Notes under the pieces: generated by a model
The model's input: the letters and a program-made list of their open reading frames with translations, nothing else
Told to the model about the DNA's origin: nothing
Database searches by the model: none
Program-made: the position numbers and the translations under genes
Assembly (NCBI GenBank): GCA_902796295.1
Contig: CADBOL010000342.1
Span: 1 to 10,264, forward strand
Origin: Oscillospiraceae bacterium
GTDB lineage: Bacteria; Bacillota; Clostridia; Oscillospirales; Acutalibacteraceae
Reading direction: 5' to 3'
Length of the DNA stretch: 10,264 bases
Shown here: positions 1-6,919 of the stretch, in pieces
How positions within the stretch are numbered: the first letter of the stretch is position 1
Layout: the number at the start of each line of letters is the position of its first letter

Positions 1-3000
1 CATTTCTGGACTGACGATAAGGAAGTAAGGTTTTATGCAAATAATCTCAATGATGTCCGGGAATTGTCGGCGTATATCGAAAAGAATATCCTGGTAAGGG
101 CTGAAGACAGAACAGGCGACTATTCCGAAAACACACCGTATTATGTGATTATTTCGGTTGACCCTGCGCTCAGCGGCAAATGCGACGCGTTAAAACAGCT
201 GGTTTCTTCAAGCGGAGTCTTAAGCGCGAGCGTTATTTTTGCCGCTCCGTTAATCAGCAATCTGCCGAAAGAAACCAAAACGGTTATTTCACTTGAAAAC
301 AGGATGTCGCGGATATATGACAGAGATGACACATCCGGCCGTGAAATCACTTTTGACGCAGACTATATAAATGAAAACTTAATGACAAATCTTGCTCACG
401 ATATAGCTAAGATTGAGCTTGATATCAGCAAGCAGACATTTACTCTGCCTCCCATGATGACTTTCCTCGACATGTTCGGAGTCGGGAAGATTGAGCACCT
501 TAACGCGCTGAGCCGCTGGAAGGAGTCAAATCCGACCCTTTCTCTCCAGACTCCGGTCGGTGTTGACACCAACGGTTCATCGTTTAACCTTGATTTGCAT
601 GAAAAGTATCACGGACCCCACGGATTGATTGCCGGTATGACAGGTTCCGGTAAATCGGAGTTTGTAATCACCTATATTCTTTCGCTGGCTGTCAATTACC
701 ACCCGGATGAAGTGGCTTTCATTCTAATCGACTATAAGGGCGGCGGTCTGACAGGCGCTTTTGAAGATCCGGAAAAAGGAATTAAGCTGCCTCACCTCGC
801 AGGTACCATTACCAATCTTGACGGCGCGTCAATAAAAAGATCTCTGATTTCACTTCAGAGCGAGCTGAGGCGCAGGCAGGCTCTTTTCAACGAGGCGAGA
901 AGAATATCCAACGAAGGCACGATGGATATTTATAAATATCAGCAGCTTTACAGGTCAAAGGCTGTCAGCGAGCCGGTTCCGCATCTGTTCGTTATTTCGG
1001 ATGAGTTCGCAGAGCTTAAATCACAGCAGCCCGAGTTTATGGAGCAGCTGATCAGCGCTGCGCGAATCGGCCGAAGTCTGGGTGTCCATCTTATTCTCGC
1101 GACACAGAAGCCGAGCGGTGTTGTTGACGACCAGATCTGGAGTAACAGTAAATTCAGAGTTTGTCTCAAGGTTCAGGATAAGGCAGACAGCCAGGAGATG
1201 ATCAAGCGCCCCGACGCTGCAGAGCTTTCACAGACAGGCAGATTTTATCTGCAGGTCGGATTCAACGAGTTTTTCGCGCTCGGTCAGTCGGCCTGGTCCG
1301 GAGCGGATTATTATCCGTCGGATACTACTGAAAAAGAACTGGATGAGAATATAAGAATTGTTGATAATCTCGGCAGAACTCTTGTCAACGCGGCTCCGTC
1401 CAAAAAGACGGATTCCGATCAGGGGAGCGTCAAACAGATTGTAGGCGTTGTCAAGTATCTTTCCGATCTGGCGGTTGAAGAAAACATTTCGGTCAGAGCG
1501 CTTTGGTTAGAGCCGATACCGGACAGGATTTTTATTGATGATCTGGAAGAGAAATACGGTTATACTAAAAAAGATTACTTCCTTGATCCTGTTATAGGAG
1601 AGTATGACGATCCGTTTAATCAGAAGCAGGCTTTATTGACCGTGCCCATCTCATCAGACGGCAACTGTATTGTTTACGGTTTTAACGGCAACGGCAAAGC
1701 GACATTCCTGACTGCCGTATGTTATTCTCTGATAAAGAACCACACAGCCGATGAAGTGAATATTTATATAATGGATTTCGGCGCGGAAACTCTCAGAGCA
1801 TTTGAAAAAGCCCCCCAGGTCGGCGGGTTTATAGCCGCAAATGATGAGGAAAAAACGGTCAATCTTTTCAAAATGCTTACCAAAGAGATTGATAACCGCA
1901 AGCGGTTATTTGCCGATTTCGGCGGCGGTTATGCGGAGTATTGCCGCAACAGCGGTAGCACCTGCCCGAATATTGTCGTGCTGATCAATAATATTTCCGG
2001 GTTTTCAGAGCAGTATGAAGATTATCTCGAGCAGTTCAATATTCTTTCGCGTGACGGCGTCAAATACGGTATTTATTTTGTTATATCCGCCAGCAGCACA
2101 AACGCGGTGAGATTCCGCACACAGCAAAACTTCAAAACTCTGTATGCACTGCAGATGAATGACCCGAGTGATTATTCGATGATTGTCGGCAGGACTGAAG
2201 GCCTAGTTCCCTCAAAATATAAAGGCAGAGGTCTTGTTGCTTTGGAAAAAGTGTTTGAATTCCAGACGGCTTACTGCAGTGACGCGGAAGATATAAGCGA
2301 ATTCATACGCAGGTTTTCTGAAAGCAAACGCAGTGAAGCTGAGAGCTTTGCGGTTCCGATTCCTGTCCTGCCCGAAACTGTCAGGATTGAGAATATCGAA
2401 TCCGCAGTCAACGGCCTTGGATTTATTCCCTTCGGTATTAACTGCTCTTCGCTTGAAGCAACGGGAATCAGTCTTTCCGATAAAGTTGCTTTCGCGGTTT
2501 CATCAATGGAGCTTGCCTCGCTCATTCCGTTTGCCGAGGAGTTCGGCGCGTTACTTTCGCGGATCGCTCAGACGACTGTTTTTGACCCTGCGAAAATGCT
2601 GGGAGATATCGATGGAGTAAGCATTGAAAGCGGTGATCTGAACCCGCTTGTTGAGTCTTTATTCCGCCTTACGGTTGACAGGCATAATAATTATGTTGAT
2701 TCGGGCAGAGATGTCAGCGCCTGTGCCGGCTACGAAACCAAGATATATATCTTTTTCGGAATGCAGCGGCTCATCGAGCAGATGAATGACGAAAACAAAG
2801 AAAGGATCCGTCTGATTATTGAGAAATCGGAGTCATTCTATAATCTCAGATTTATTATTATGGATTCATCTTCGGGATTTTCATCATTCGGATATGACGC
2901 ATGGTATAAACGCCATCTCTCAGGGACCGAGGGCTTGTGGATAGGCGACGGCGTTGTCGATTCATCACCGTTTAAACTCAATAAAATCACATCCGGTCTT

Positions 3001-3096
3001 TATGAAGAAATCGGCGACGGTTTCGGTTACTACATAAAGAACGGCAAAACGGTTAAGGTCAAGCAGCTTTCATCAGAGAGCGGAACGGAGGGATAA
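1..3096 (+). CDS. essC: EssC-type FtsK/SpoIIIE ATPase of type VII secretion, 5'-partial
   Basis: This is the membrane motor of a type VII secretion system, which recognises and drives export of WXG100 proteins. The frame is open from base 1, so the gene starts upstream; an in-frame TTG at 64 is only an internal codon. The visible part is 1,031 aa. T7SSb EssC is usually about 1,300-1,500 aa, so the FHA-like and transmembrane N-terminus is missing. Residues below count from base 1. ATPase domain 1 is canonical: Walker A GMTGSGKSE at 212-220 (nt 634-660), Walker B LFVISDE at 329-335, and the family motif ATQKPSGVV at 367-375. Domain 2 has a weakened P-loop, GFNGNGKAT at 560-568, and VVLINN at 659-664 where Walker B acids are expected. 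Domain 3, from about residue 809, has no recognisable P-loop. It ends 2 bp before the YukD-like gene. The family assignment is very secure. Confidence 0.95.
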   Translation, partial: HFWTDDKEVRFYANNLNDVRELSAYIEKNILVRAEDRTGDYSENTPYYVIISVDPALSGKCDALKQLVSSSGVLSASVIFAAPLISNLPKETKTVISLENRMSRIYDRDDTSGREITFDADYINENLMTNLAHDIAKIELDISKQTFTLPPMMTFLDMFGVGKIEHLNALSRWKESNPTLSLQTPVGVDTNGSSFNLDLHEKYHGPHGLIAGMTGSGKSEFVITYILSLAVNYHPDEVAFILIDYKGGGLTGAFEDPEKGIKLPHLAGTITNLDGASIKRSLISLQSELRRRQALFNEARRISNEGTMDIYKYQQLYRSKAVSEPVPHLFVISDEFAELKSQQPEFMEQLISAARIGRSLGVHLILATQKPSGVVDDQIWSNSKFRVCLKVQDKADSQEMIKRPDAAELSQTGRFYLQVGFNEFFALGQSAWSGADYYPSDTTEKELDENIRIVDNLGRTLVNAAPSKKTDSDQGSVKQIVGVVKYLSDLAVEENISVRALWLEPIPDRIFIDDLEEKYGYTKKDYFLDPVIGEYDDPFNQKQALLTVPISSDGNCIVYGFNGNGKATFLTAVCYSLIKNHTADEVNIYIMDFGAETLRAFEKAPQVGGFIAANDEEKTVNLFKMLTKEIDNRKRLFADFGGGYAEYCRNSGSTCPNIVVLINNISGFSEQYEDYLEQFNILSRDGVKYGIYFVISASSTNAVRFRTQQNFKTLYALQMNDPSDYSMIVGRTEGLVPSKYKGRGLVALEKVFEFQTAYCSDAEDISEFIRRFSESKRSEAESFAVPIPVLPETVRIENIESAVNGLGFIPFGINCSSLEATGISLSDKVAFAVSSMELASLIPFAEEFGALLSRIAQTTVFDPAKMLGDIDGVSIESGDLNPLVESLFRLTVDRHNNYVDSGRDVSACAGYETKIYIFFGMQRLIEQMNDENKERIRLIIEKSESFYNLRFIIMDSSSGFSSFGYDAWYKRHLSGTEGLWIGDGVVDSSPFKLNKITSGLYEEIGDGFGYYIKNGKTVKVKQLSSESGTEG
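3087..3092 (+). promoter_or_regulatory. Ribosome binding site of the YukD-like gene, inside the end of essC
   Basis: GGAGGG lies 6 nt before the ATG at 3099 and is part of the last sense codons of essC. With only 2 bp between the essC stop and the next start, the two genes are probably translationally coupled, giving tied amounts of motor and ubiquitin-like partner. Confidence 0.6.
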
Positions 3097-3098
3097 AA

Positions 3099-3350
3099 AT
3101 GGAAAAAATTCTTGTAGAGGTTTATGTTCCCTCGCTTCTTAAATCCTTTGATATTTTTATCCCGTCTGTATCACAGATGGGCACCGTGCTTGAACTTATA
3201 AAAAAAGCGATTAACGAAATAACAGGCGGTTTGTTTATCCCGATGGATAATACAGTCATCTGTGATTTTGAAACCGGGAAAATCCTTGATATTAACAAAT
3301 CGGTCAGCGGGCTGGAAATCTGCAACGGCTCAAGACTGATGTTAATATAA
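3099..3350 (+). CDS. esaB: YukD/EsaB-like ubiquitin-fold protein of type VII secretion
   Basis: This 83-aa protein has no signal peptide and no membrane segment, so it should be cytosolic. It opens with VEVYVPSLLKSFDIFIP, which fits the first beta hairpin of the YukD/EsaB ubiquitin-like fold. A helix (about residues 29-41, LELIKKAINEI) follows, and the protein ends in a hydrophobic strand (SRLMLI) with no diglycine tail, so it is not expected to be conjugated. EsaB/YukD proteins are accessory T7SSb parts; in Staphylococcus aureus EsaB affects secretion and its regulation. The position directly after essC, with a good Shine-Dalgarno, supports the call. Sequence identity in this family is low, so the assignment rests on size, fold pattern and location together. 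Confidence 0.85.
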   Translation: MEKILVEVYVPSLLKSFDIFIPSVSQMGTVLELIKKAINEITGGLFIPMDNTVICDFETGKILDINKSVSGLEICNGSRLMLI

Positions 3351-3364
3351 AAACTATTATTAGC

Positions 3365-3370
3365 GGAGGA
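3365..3370 (+). promoter_or_regulatory. Strong ribosome binding site before the first WXG100 gene
   Basis: GGAGGA sits 6 nt upstream of the ATG at 3377, in the 26-bp gap after the YukD-like gene. It is a close match to the anti-Shine-Dalgarno sequence and fits a substrate protein made in large amounts. I see no convincing -35/-10 promoter in this gap. Confidence 0.55.
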
Positions 3371-3376
3371 AGAAAA

Positions 3377-3685
3377 ATGGCAAAGATAATTGAAGTAACC
3401 CCTGAAGCGGTTGAAGAAGCCGCAAAAAAAATTGAAACTCTCGCAGGAGACTATGAAACTCAGTATAATGCTTTAGCACAGAAAGCGCATGATCTGGATG
3501 CTCATTGGACAGGTTCAGATTATCAATCATTTTTAGCTCAGATACAAGAGTATCAAAACGCTTTGAAGCATATGAAATCTCTGATGGATGATTTTGTGGC
3601 TCATTGCAGACTCAGCGCGAAATCATACAGAGAAACTCAGGAAGACATTGCCAAAAAAGCAAAATCACTTCCGACGACTTATTAA
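3377..3685 (+). CDS. WXG100 family type VII secretion substrate (WTG turn intact)
   Basis: This 102-aa protein has the length and helical-hairpin pattern of the WXG100 (EsxA/EsxB) family. Helix 1 covers roughly residues 8-40, the turn carries W44-T45-G46 (nt 3506-3514), and helix 2 covers roughly 50-95. There is no Sec signal, as expected for export through EssC. At the C-terminal signal position the sequence is Y84-R-E-T-Q88, so the usual YxxxD/E acid is a glutamine. Its partner is probably the next gene, 28 bp downstream, which has Trp44 and Tyr84 at identical positions. WXG100 proteins may be pure substrates, secreted factors or needed to activate the motor; the sequence does not tell which. 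Confidence 0.95.
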   Translation: MAKIIEVTPEAVEEAAKKIETLAGDYETQYNALAQKAHDLDAHWTGSDYQSFLAQIQEYQNALKHMKSLMDDFVAHCRLSAKSYRETQEDIAKKAKSLPTTY

Positions 3686-3713
3686 TTGCAGCGATTGAAA
3701 GGAGAAATGAACA

Positions 3714-4019
3714 ATGGCATTAGTTAAAGTTTCCACTCAACAGCTTATTGATACAGCTCAAGAAATAAGAAATTACAACGAAAAAATGACTCAGGATCTG
3801 AATGATATACAGACAGCGATTGCCACCTGCACGAGCGCGGACTGGCTCAGCGATGCTGCCAGAGCTACAAAAGAAAAAATGGATTCCTATAAAAAGCCCA
3901 TAGAAGATTACAAGGCAAATGTTGAGAAATATGCACTGTTCCTTGACGATTCGGCAAAACACTACGAGGAAACAGAAATTATGCTTGAACAGAACACATC
4001 CGGAATGGAATTCCACTGA
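3714..4019 (+). CDS. WXG100 family protein with WLS turn and intact YxxxE signal
   Basis: This 101-aa WXG100-like protein has helix 1 at about residues 6-38, a turn with W44-L45-S46 (nt 3843-3851) and helix 2 at about 50-90. The turn glycine of the WXG motif is replaced by serine. The C-terminal signal is intact: Y84-E-E-T-E88 (nt 3963-3977) followed by a short tail. AAAGGAG at 3698-3704 lies 9 nt before the ATG. Its size, adjacency and residue register match those of the preceding WXG100 gene, suggesting an old duplication and a heterodimer like EsxA/EsxB. In described T7SS dimers the YxxxD/E of one partner sits beside the WXG turn of the other; here this protein would supply the YxxxE half. 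The fold assignment is firm; dimerisation with its neighbour is inferred. Confidence 0.93.
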   Translation: MALVKVSTQQLIDTAQEIRNYNEKMTQDLNDIQTAIATCTSADWLSDAARATKEKMDSYKKPIEDYKANVEKYALFLDDSAKHYEETEIMLEQNTSGMEFH

Positions 4020-4029
4020 TGATTTTTTT

Positions 4030-4076
4030 GCCGCTCTTTTACGGTGATAAAATCTGAAAGAGCGGCGGGTATTTTT
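4030..4076 (+). terminator. Perfect 10-bp hairpin after the WXG100 pair, possible attenuator
   Basis: Arms at 4030-4039 (GCCGCTCTTT) and 4057-4066 (AAAGAGCGGC) are perfectly complementary around a 17-nt loop and are followed by GGGTATTTTT. The T-run begins several bases after the stem and is short, and the stem is only half GC, so termination is probably partial. It lies in the 73-bp gap between the second WXG100 gene and the lipoprotein gene. It could stabilise the 3' end of the WXG100 message and lower expression of the genes downstream. Confidence 0.5.
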
Positions 4077-4092
4077 AAAATGGAGGCTGTAA

Positions 4093-6357
4093 ATGAAAAA
4101 AACAATTGCCTTAATACTGACTCTGGTGATTTCTGTTTCTTCATTTTCGTTAATCAGCGGATGTTCCAAAGGGAGTACTGAAGCATTTATTACGAGAGCT
4201 CAGTGGGTTGAAGCGCTTGCTTCACAATTCGGCCTGGATGATTATTCAACCGACGAGCCGTTTTTTACCGATATTGACAGGAGCAGCGATATTTTCAATT
4301 ATATTCAGTCCTGCTGCGACTGGGGCATTATCACGCCCGATAAATCAGATTTCCGGCCTGACGAATCGGTAAGGACAAGCTTTGCGGTTGAAACCGCGCT
4401 GAAAGCCGCGGATATCGATGTAGGCGAAAGCTCATATGTTGAGTATGCGGCGAAAAACGGCGCTATTGAAAATGACAGCTTTAAGGTTGCCGAAGGTACT
4501 CTTACACCTGAGAAAGCCGATAAGATATTGAACTGGGCAGTAGATCTTTATCACAGCAAAGAATCAGAGCCGGTTGAAAATGTTGTGCTGAACCCTGAGG
4601 TCAAGGATAAACGCGATGTAATTGCCATAGAGACCGAACCCGGGCAATATAATATGGAGGGTAAAGCCGATGTAAAGGAAAATGACATTGTCATTCTTCC
4701 TCCGACTCCCGAAAACCCGTCGGGTGTTGCAAGAAAAATAACAGAAGTTGTTTATAATGATAACGGCACTGTTACGGTAACGACGGTAGAGCCCGAAATA
4801 GGTGAAGTTTATGAAGAAGTTGAGATTTCCGGAGTGGTCGCCGTTCCCACTAAAGAAGATATAATATTGGCTGACGGAGTCACTTTTGCCGACAAGACTA
4901 CGAACCTCAGCTACACAGGCGTAGCAAAGACAGGCAGCTTGATATCGTCAAGTGGCTATGATGTTGAATCGATAGCTAAAGGTGAAGATTTCAGTTTAAA
5001 TATTAATTTTACTAACGGAAAAGTCAGTGTCGCCAAGAATTGGGACTTGTTATTAGGCACGTCATTAGAGGGAAAACTTACGGCAGATACAGAGCCTCAA
5101 ATAAGAGATGAAAAAGGCAACCTTCCGGGTGAATGGTTCAACAAAACATCCGTCATTCCGGACAAAAACCTGTTTGGCAAGGATCCTTACGACAATTCTG
5201 AGGCAATTGAAAAATACCAAAATGGAGAAATTAGTCTTGACGAGCTGAAATCCAAGTTGGATCTTAATCCTGATCAGACCGAAAAACATCCTAGTGTGAT
5301 GACGGGCAAGTTCAGCGGCGGTTATGAGATTAACGGAAAACTCCAAATAAAGAATGTTTATGTTAAACCTGACATAAAGCTTTCCAAGAATTGGCTGGGC
5401 ATTCCAAACGGAATTGATTCATATTCAATTGAAGTAAACTATGAGCTTGAATCATCTTTGACATTCAAGGGTAAGCTTGAGTCGGAATTAACCATAGCGA
5501 CAATGCCTATTCCAATCGGCGCGACCGGTTTTTCGGTTTCTCTTGAAGCAATTTTGTTTGCCAACGCTAACGGCGAGTTGGAAGTAAAGCTTGTGGTTTC
5601 GGATAATCTCAAAACAGAGTATAAAAACGGTCAGACCAAAAAGTCAACCACAAAAGAGTCATCACTTGAATGCAATGCATCCATTAAGCTTGACGTTGGT
5701 CCCGGAATAAAAGTTGAACTGAAATTTTTGGGTATTGGAGTTGCGGATGCAAAAATCAAATGCGCATTCAGATTCAAAGCCGAAGCGGGCATCAAATACT
5801 CAACCACATATGACGAAACCGATGAGGATATCATCATAGTCCGTCAAAGCAGTTTCAATCTGGATGTTAACGGTTATTTCCCGATAATCACACTGTCACT
5901 CGGCTCGAAAGATACTTTGATGGGTAAAATAAAGCTTTCATTCAGCTGGGAGCTTGTAGGCGAAGATAAAGCAGTTAAAATGAAGATATACAGCAGTGAT
6001 GGGGATGTTGTTTTCTGGCAGGATGTCACTCAGCTTTCAAAGGATATAGAAAGAGTAACCGAACCTGCTGCGGGATATATCGGAATCAGCGCATATACGC
6101 TTTCGCTTTCTCCCGGTAAATCCGAAAAGCTTACAATTAAAACTCTTCCCGACCGGTACAGCAAAGATGATTTAACCTGGAGATCCAACAGGAGTGAGGT
6201 GGCAGACGTCTCATCAGACGGCCTTGTAACAGCGAAAGCTGAAGGTCATGCTACAATTACCGTTTCCACTTCAGATGGGCTTTATATCGGCGCTTGTGTT
6301 GTAAATGTCAGTACCGAGGATTCTCAGAACGACACAGGCGGCGGAGGTTCAAGGTAA
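4093..6357 (+). CDS. Surface lipoprotein with SLH-like, beta-rich and BIG2-like regions
   Basis: This 754-aa protein should be exported by Sec and lipid-anchored. A Lys-Lys start and hydrophobic stretch lead to a lipobox, LISGC, with Cys24 as the mature N-terminus. Residues 32-105 resemble an S-layer-homology repeat (TRAQWVEAL, then FFTDI, then WGII, then DFRPDESVR), and 114-148 look like a second, weaker one. Residues about 175-250 form a small beta module (ENDIVILPP, then ARKITEVV, then TVTVTTVEP) like one I associate with bacterial surface proteins. Residues about 265-635 are a long run of alternating amphipathic beta strands with no family I recognise. Residues 662-741 match a BIG2 immunoglobulin-like domain (LTWRSNRSEVADVSSDGLV), then a GGGGSR tail. 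GGAGG at 4082-4086 supports the ATG. Position within the cluster suggests an extracellular partner of the secretion system, which is unproven. Confidence 0.88.
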   Translation: MKKTIALILTLVISVSSFSLISGCSKGSTEAFITRAQWVEALASQFGLDDYSTDEPFFTDIDRSSDIFNYIQSCCDWGIITPDKSDFRPDESVRTSFAVETALKAADIDVGESSYVEYAAKNGAIENDSFKVAEGTLTPEKADKILNWAVDLYHSKESEPVENVVLNPEVKDKRDVIAIETEPGQYNMEGKADVKENDIVILPPTPENPSGVARKITEVVYNDNGTVTVTTVEPEIGEVYEEVEISGVVAVPTKEDIILADGVTFADKTTNLSYTGVAKTGSLISSSGYDVESIAKGEDFSLNINFTNGKVSVAKNWDLLLGTSLEGKLTADTEPQIRDEKGNLPGEWFNKTSVIPDKNLFGKDPYDNSEAIEKYQNGEISLDELKSKLDLNPDQTEKHPSVMTGKFSGGYEINGKLQIKNVYVKPDIKLSKNWLGIPNGIDSYSIEVNYELESSLTFKGKLESELTIATMPIPIGATGFSVSLEAILFANANGELEVKLVVSDNLKTEYKNGQTKKSTTKESSLECNASIKLDVGPGIKVELKFLGIGVADAKIKCAFRFKAEAGIKYSTTYDETDEDIIIVRQSSFNLDVNGYFPIITLSLGSKDTLMGKIKLSFSWELVGEDKAVKMKIYSSDGDVVFWQDVTQLSKDIERVTEPAAGYIGISAYTLSLSPGKSEKLTIKTLPDRYSKDDLTWRSNRSEVADVSSDGLVTAKAEGHATITVSTSDGLYIGACVVNVSTEDSQNDTGGGGSR

Positions 6358-6399
6358 AACCGACAACAAATAATCTTTTGAAGAAAAGGAATAATAACC

Positions 6400-6912
6400 A
6401 TGTCAATTGATATTAATCTTGCAAACAGTCAGGCTGCTCAGCTTCGCTCTTATGCAGATCAGCTCAGGTCGGCAAAAAACGACTTATATAAGTATAAGGA
6501 TACGATTGTTTCCGCCTGGAGAGGAGCCGAAGCGAGGGGCATCATTGCATCGATTGACGCGCAGACCGCAAGAATTGACAGGGTTATCGCAGAACTTGAA
6601 TCACTAAGCAGCAATGTTCAAAGCACGGCGGCGTCCATAAAAAAGCAGGAGGACGCCGCTGCTGCCGCGGCAAAAGCCAAAGCAGAAAAGCAAAACAGGA
6701 TAAATGCCGCTCAGAAAAACTACAATCAGGCGCTTGAAGAAAAAGACCGCCTGGAGCAGGAGCAGAGAGATGTTGCGTCAAAAATCACAAAAACAAGTTT
6801 ATTAAAAAGCGCACCATTGCTTGCAAGATTCAATGAATTAGTAAACCTGATTGAACAGGCGCAAATAAGAGTTGAAGAGGCTCTGAAAGCACTTAACAAC
6901 GCAAAGAGGTAA
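6400..6912 (+). CDS. WXG100-like protein with long C-terminal coiled-coil extension
   Basis: The protein is 170 aa and almost wholly helical. Residues 1-80 have the layout of a WXG100 hairpin: a helix at about 8-36, the turn W40-R41-G42, and a second helix to about 80. A low-complexity Ala/Lys/Glu stretch follows at 80-105, then a charged helical region to the end, with heptad-like spacing (YNQALEEKDRLEQEQRD). No clear YxxxD/E tail is present, so it may rely on a partner for export or may not be exported. No signal peptide or membrane segment is seen. AAAGGA at 6385-6390 lies 9 nt from the ATG. It is longer than standard WXG100 proteins (about 100 aa) and shorter than LXG toxins, and shows no toxin-like domain. 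It could be an effector partner, a chaperone-like targeting protein or a structural component. Confidence 0.8.
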   Translation: MSIDINLANSQAAQLRSYADQLRSAKNDLYKYKDTIVSAWRGAEARGIIASIDAQTARIDRVIAELESLSSNVQSTAASIKKQEDAAAAAAKAKAEKQNRINAAQKNYNQALEEKDRLEQEQRDVASKITKTSLLKSAPLLARFNELVNLIEQAQIRVEEALKALNNAKR

Positions 6913-6919
6913 AGCGGGA

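Noticed and set aside
2333..2620. A 95-aa plus-strand frame inside essC
   Set aside because: It is an out-of-frame shadow of the third EssC domain, with a Leu/Arg/Ser-rich composition typical of frame-shifted reading and no start signal.
3323..3360. AT-rich stretch (TTAATATAAA, TATTAT) as a possible promoter for the WXG100 genes
   Set aside because: No -35 element resembling TTGACA stands at the proper distance, and the tight gene spacing makes read-through more likely.
3423..3431. A-run near the start of the first WXG100 gene as a programmed frameshift site
   Set aside because: The frame continues normally through the run, there is no alternative product of interest in the other frames, and A-runs are common in Lys codons.
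3720..4169. A 149-aa reading frame on the minus strand
   Set aside because: It lies antisense over the second WXG100 gene and the start of the lipoprotein gene, has an odd Phe/Cys/His-rich composition and matches no family. Both sense genes are well supported.
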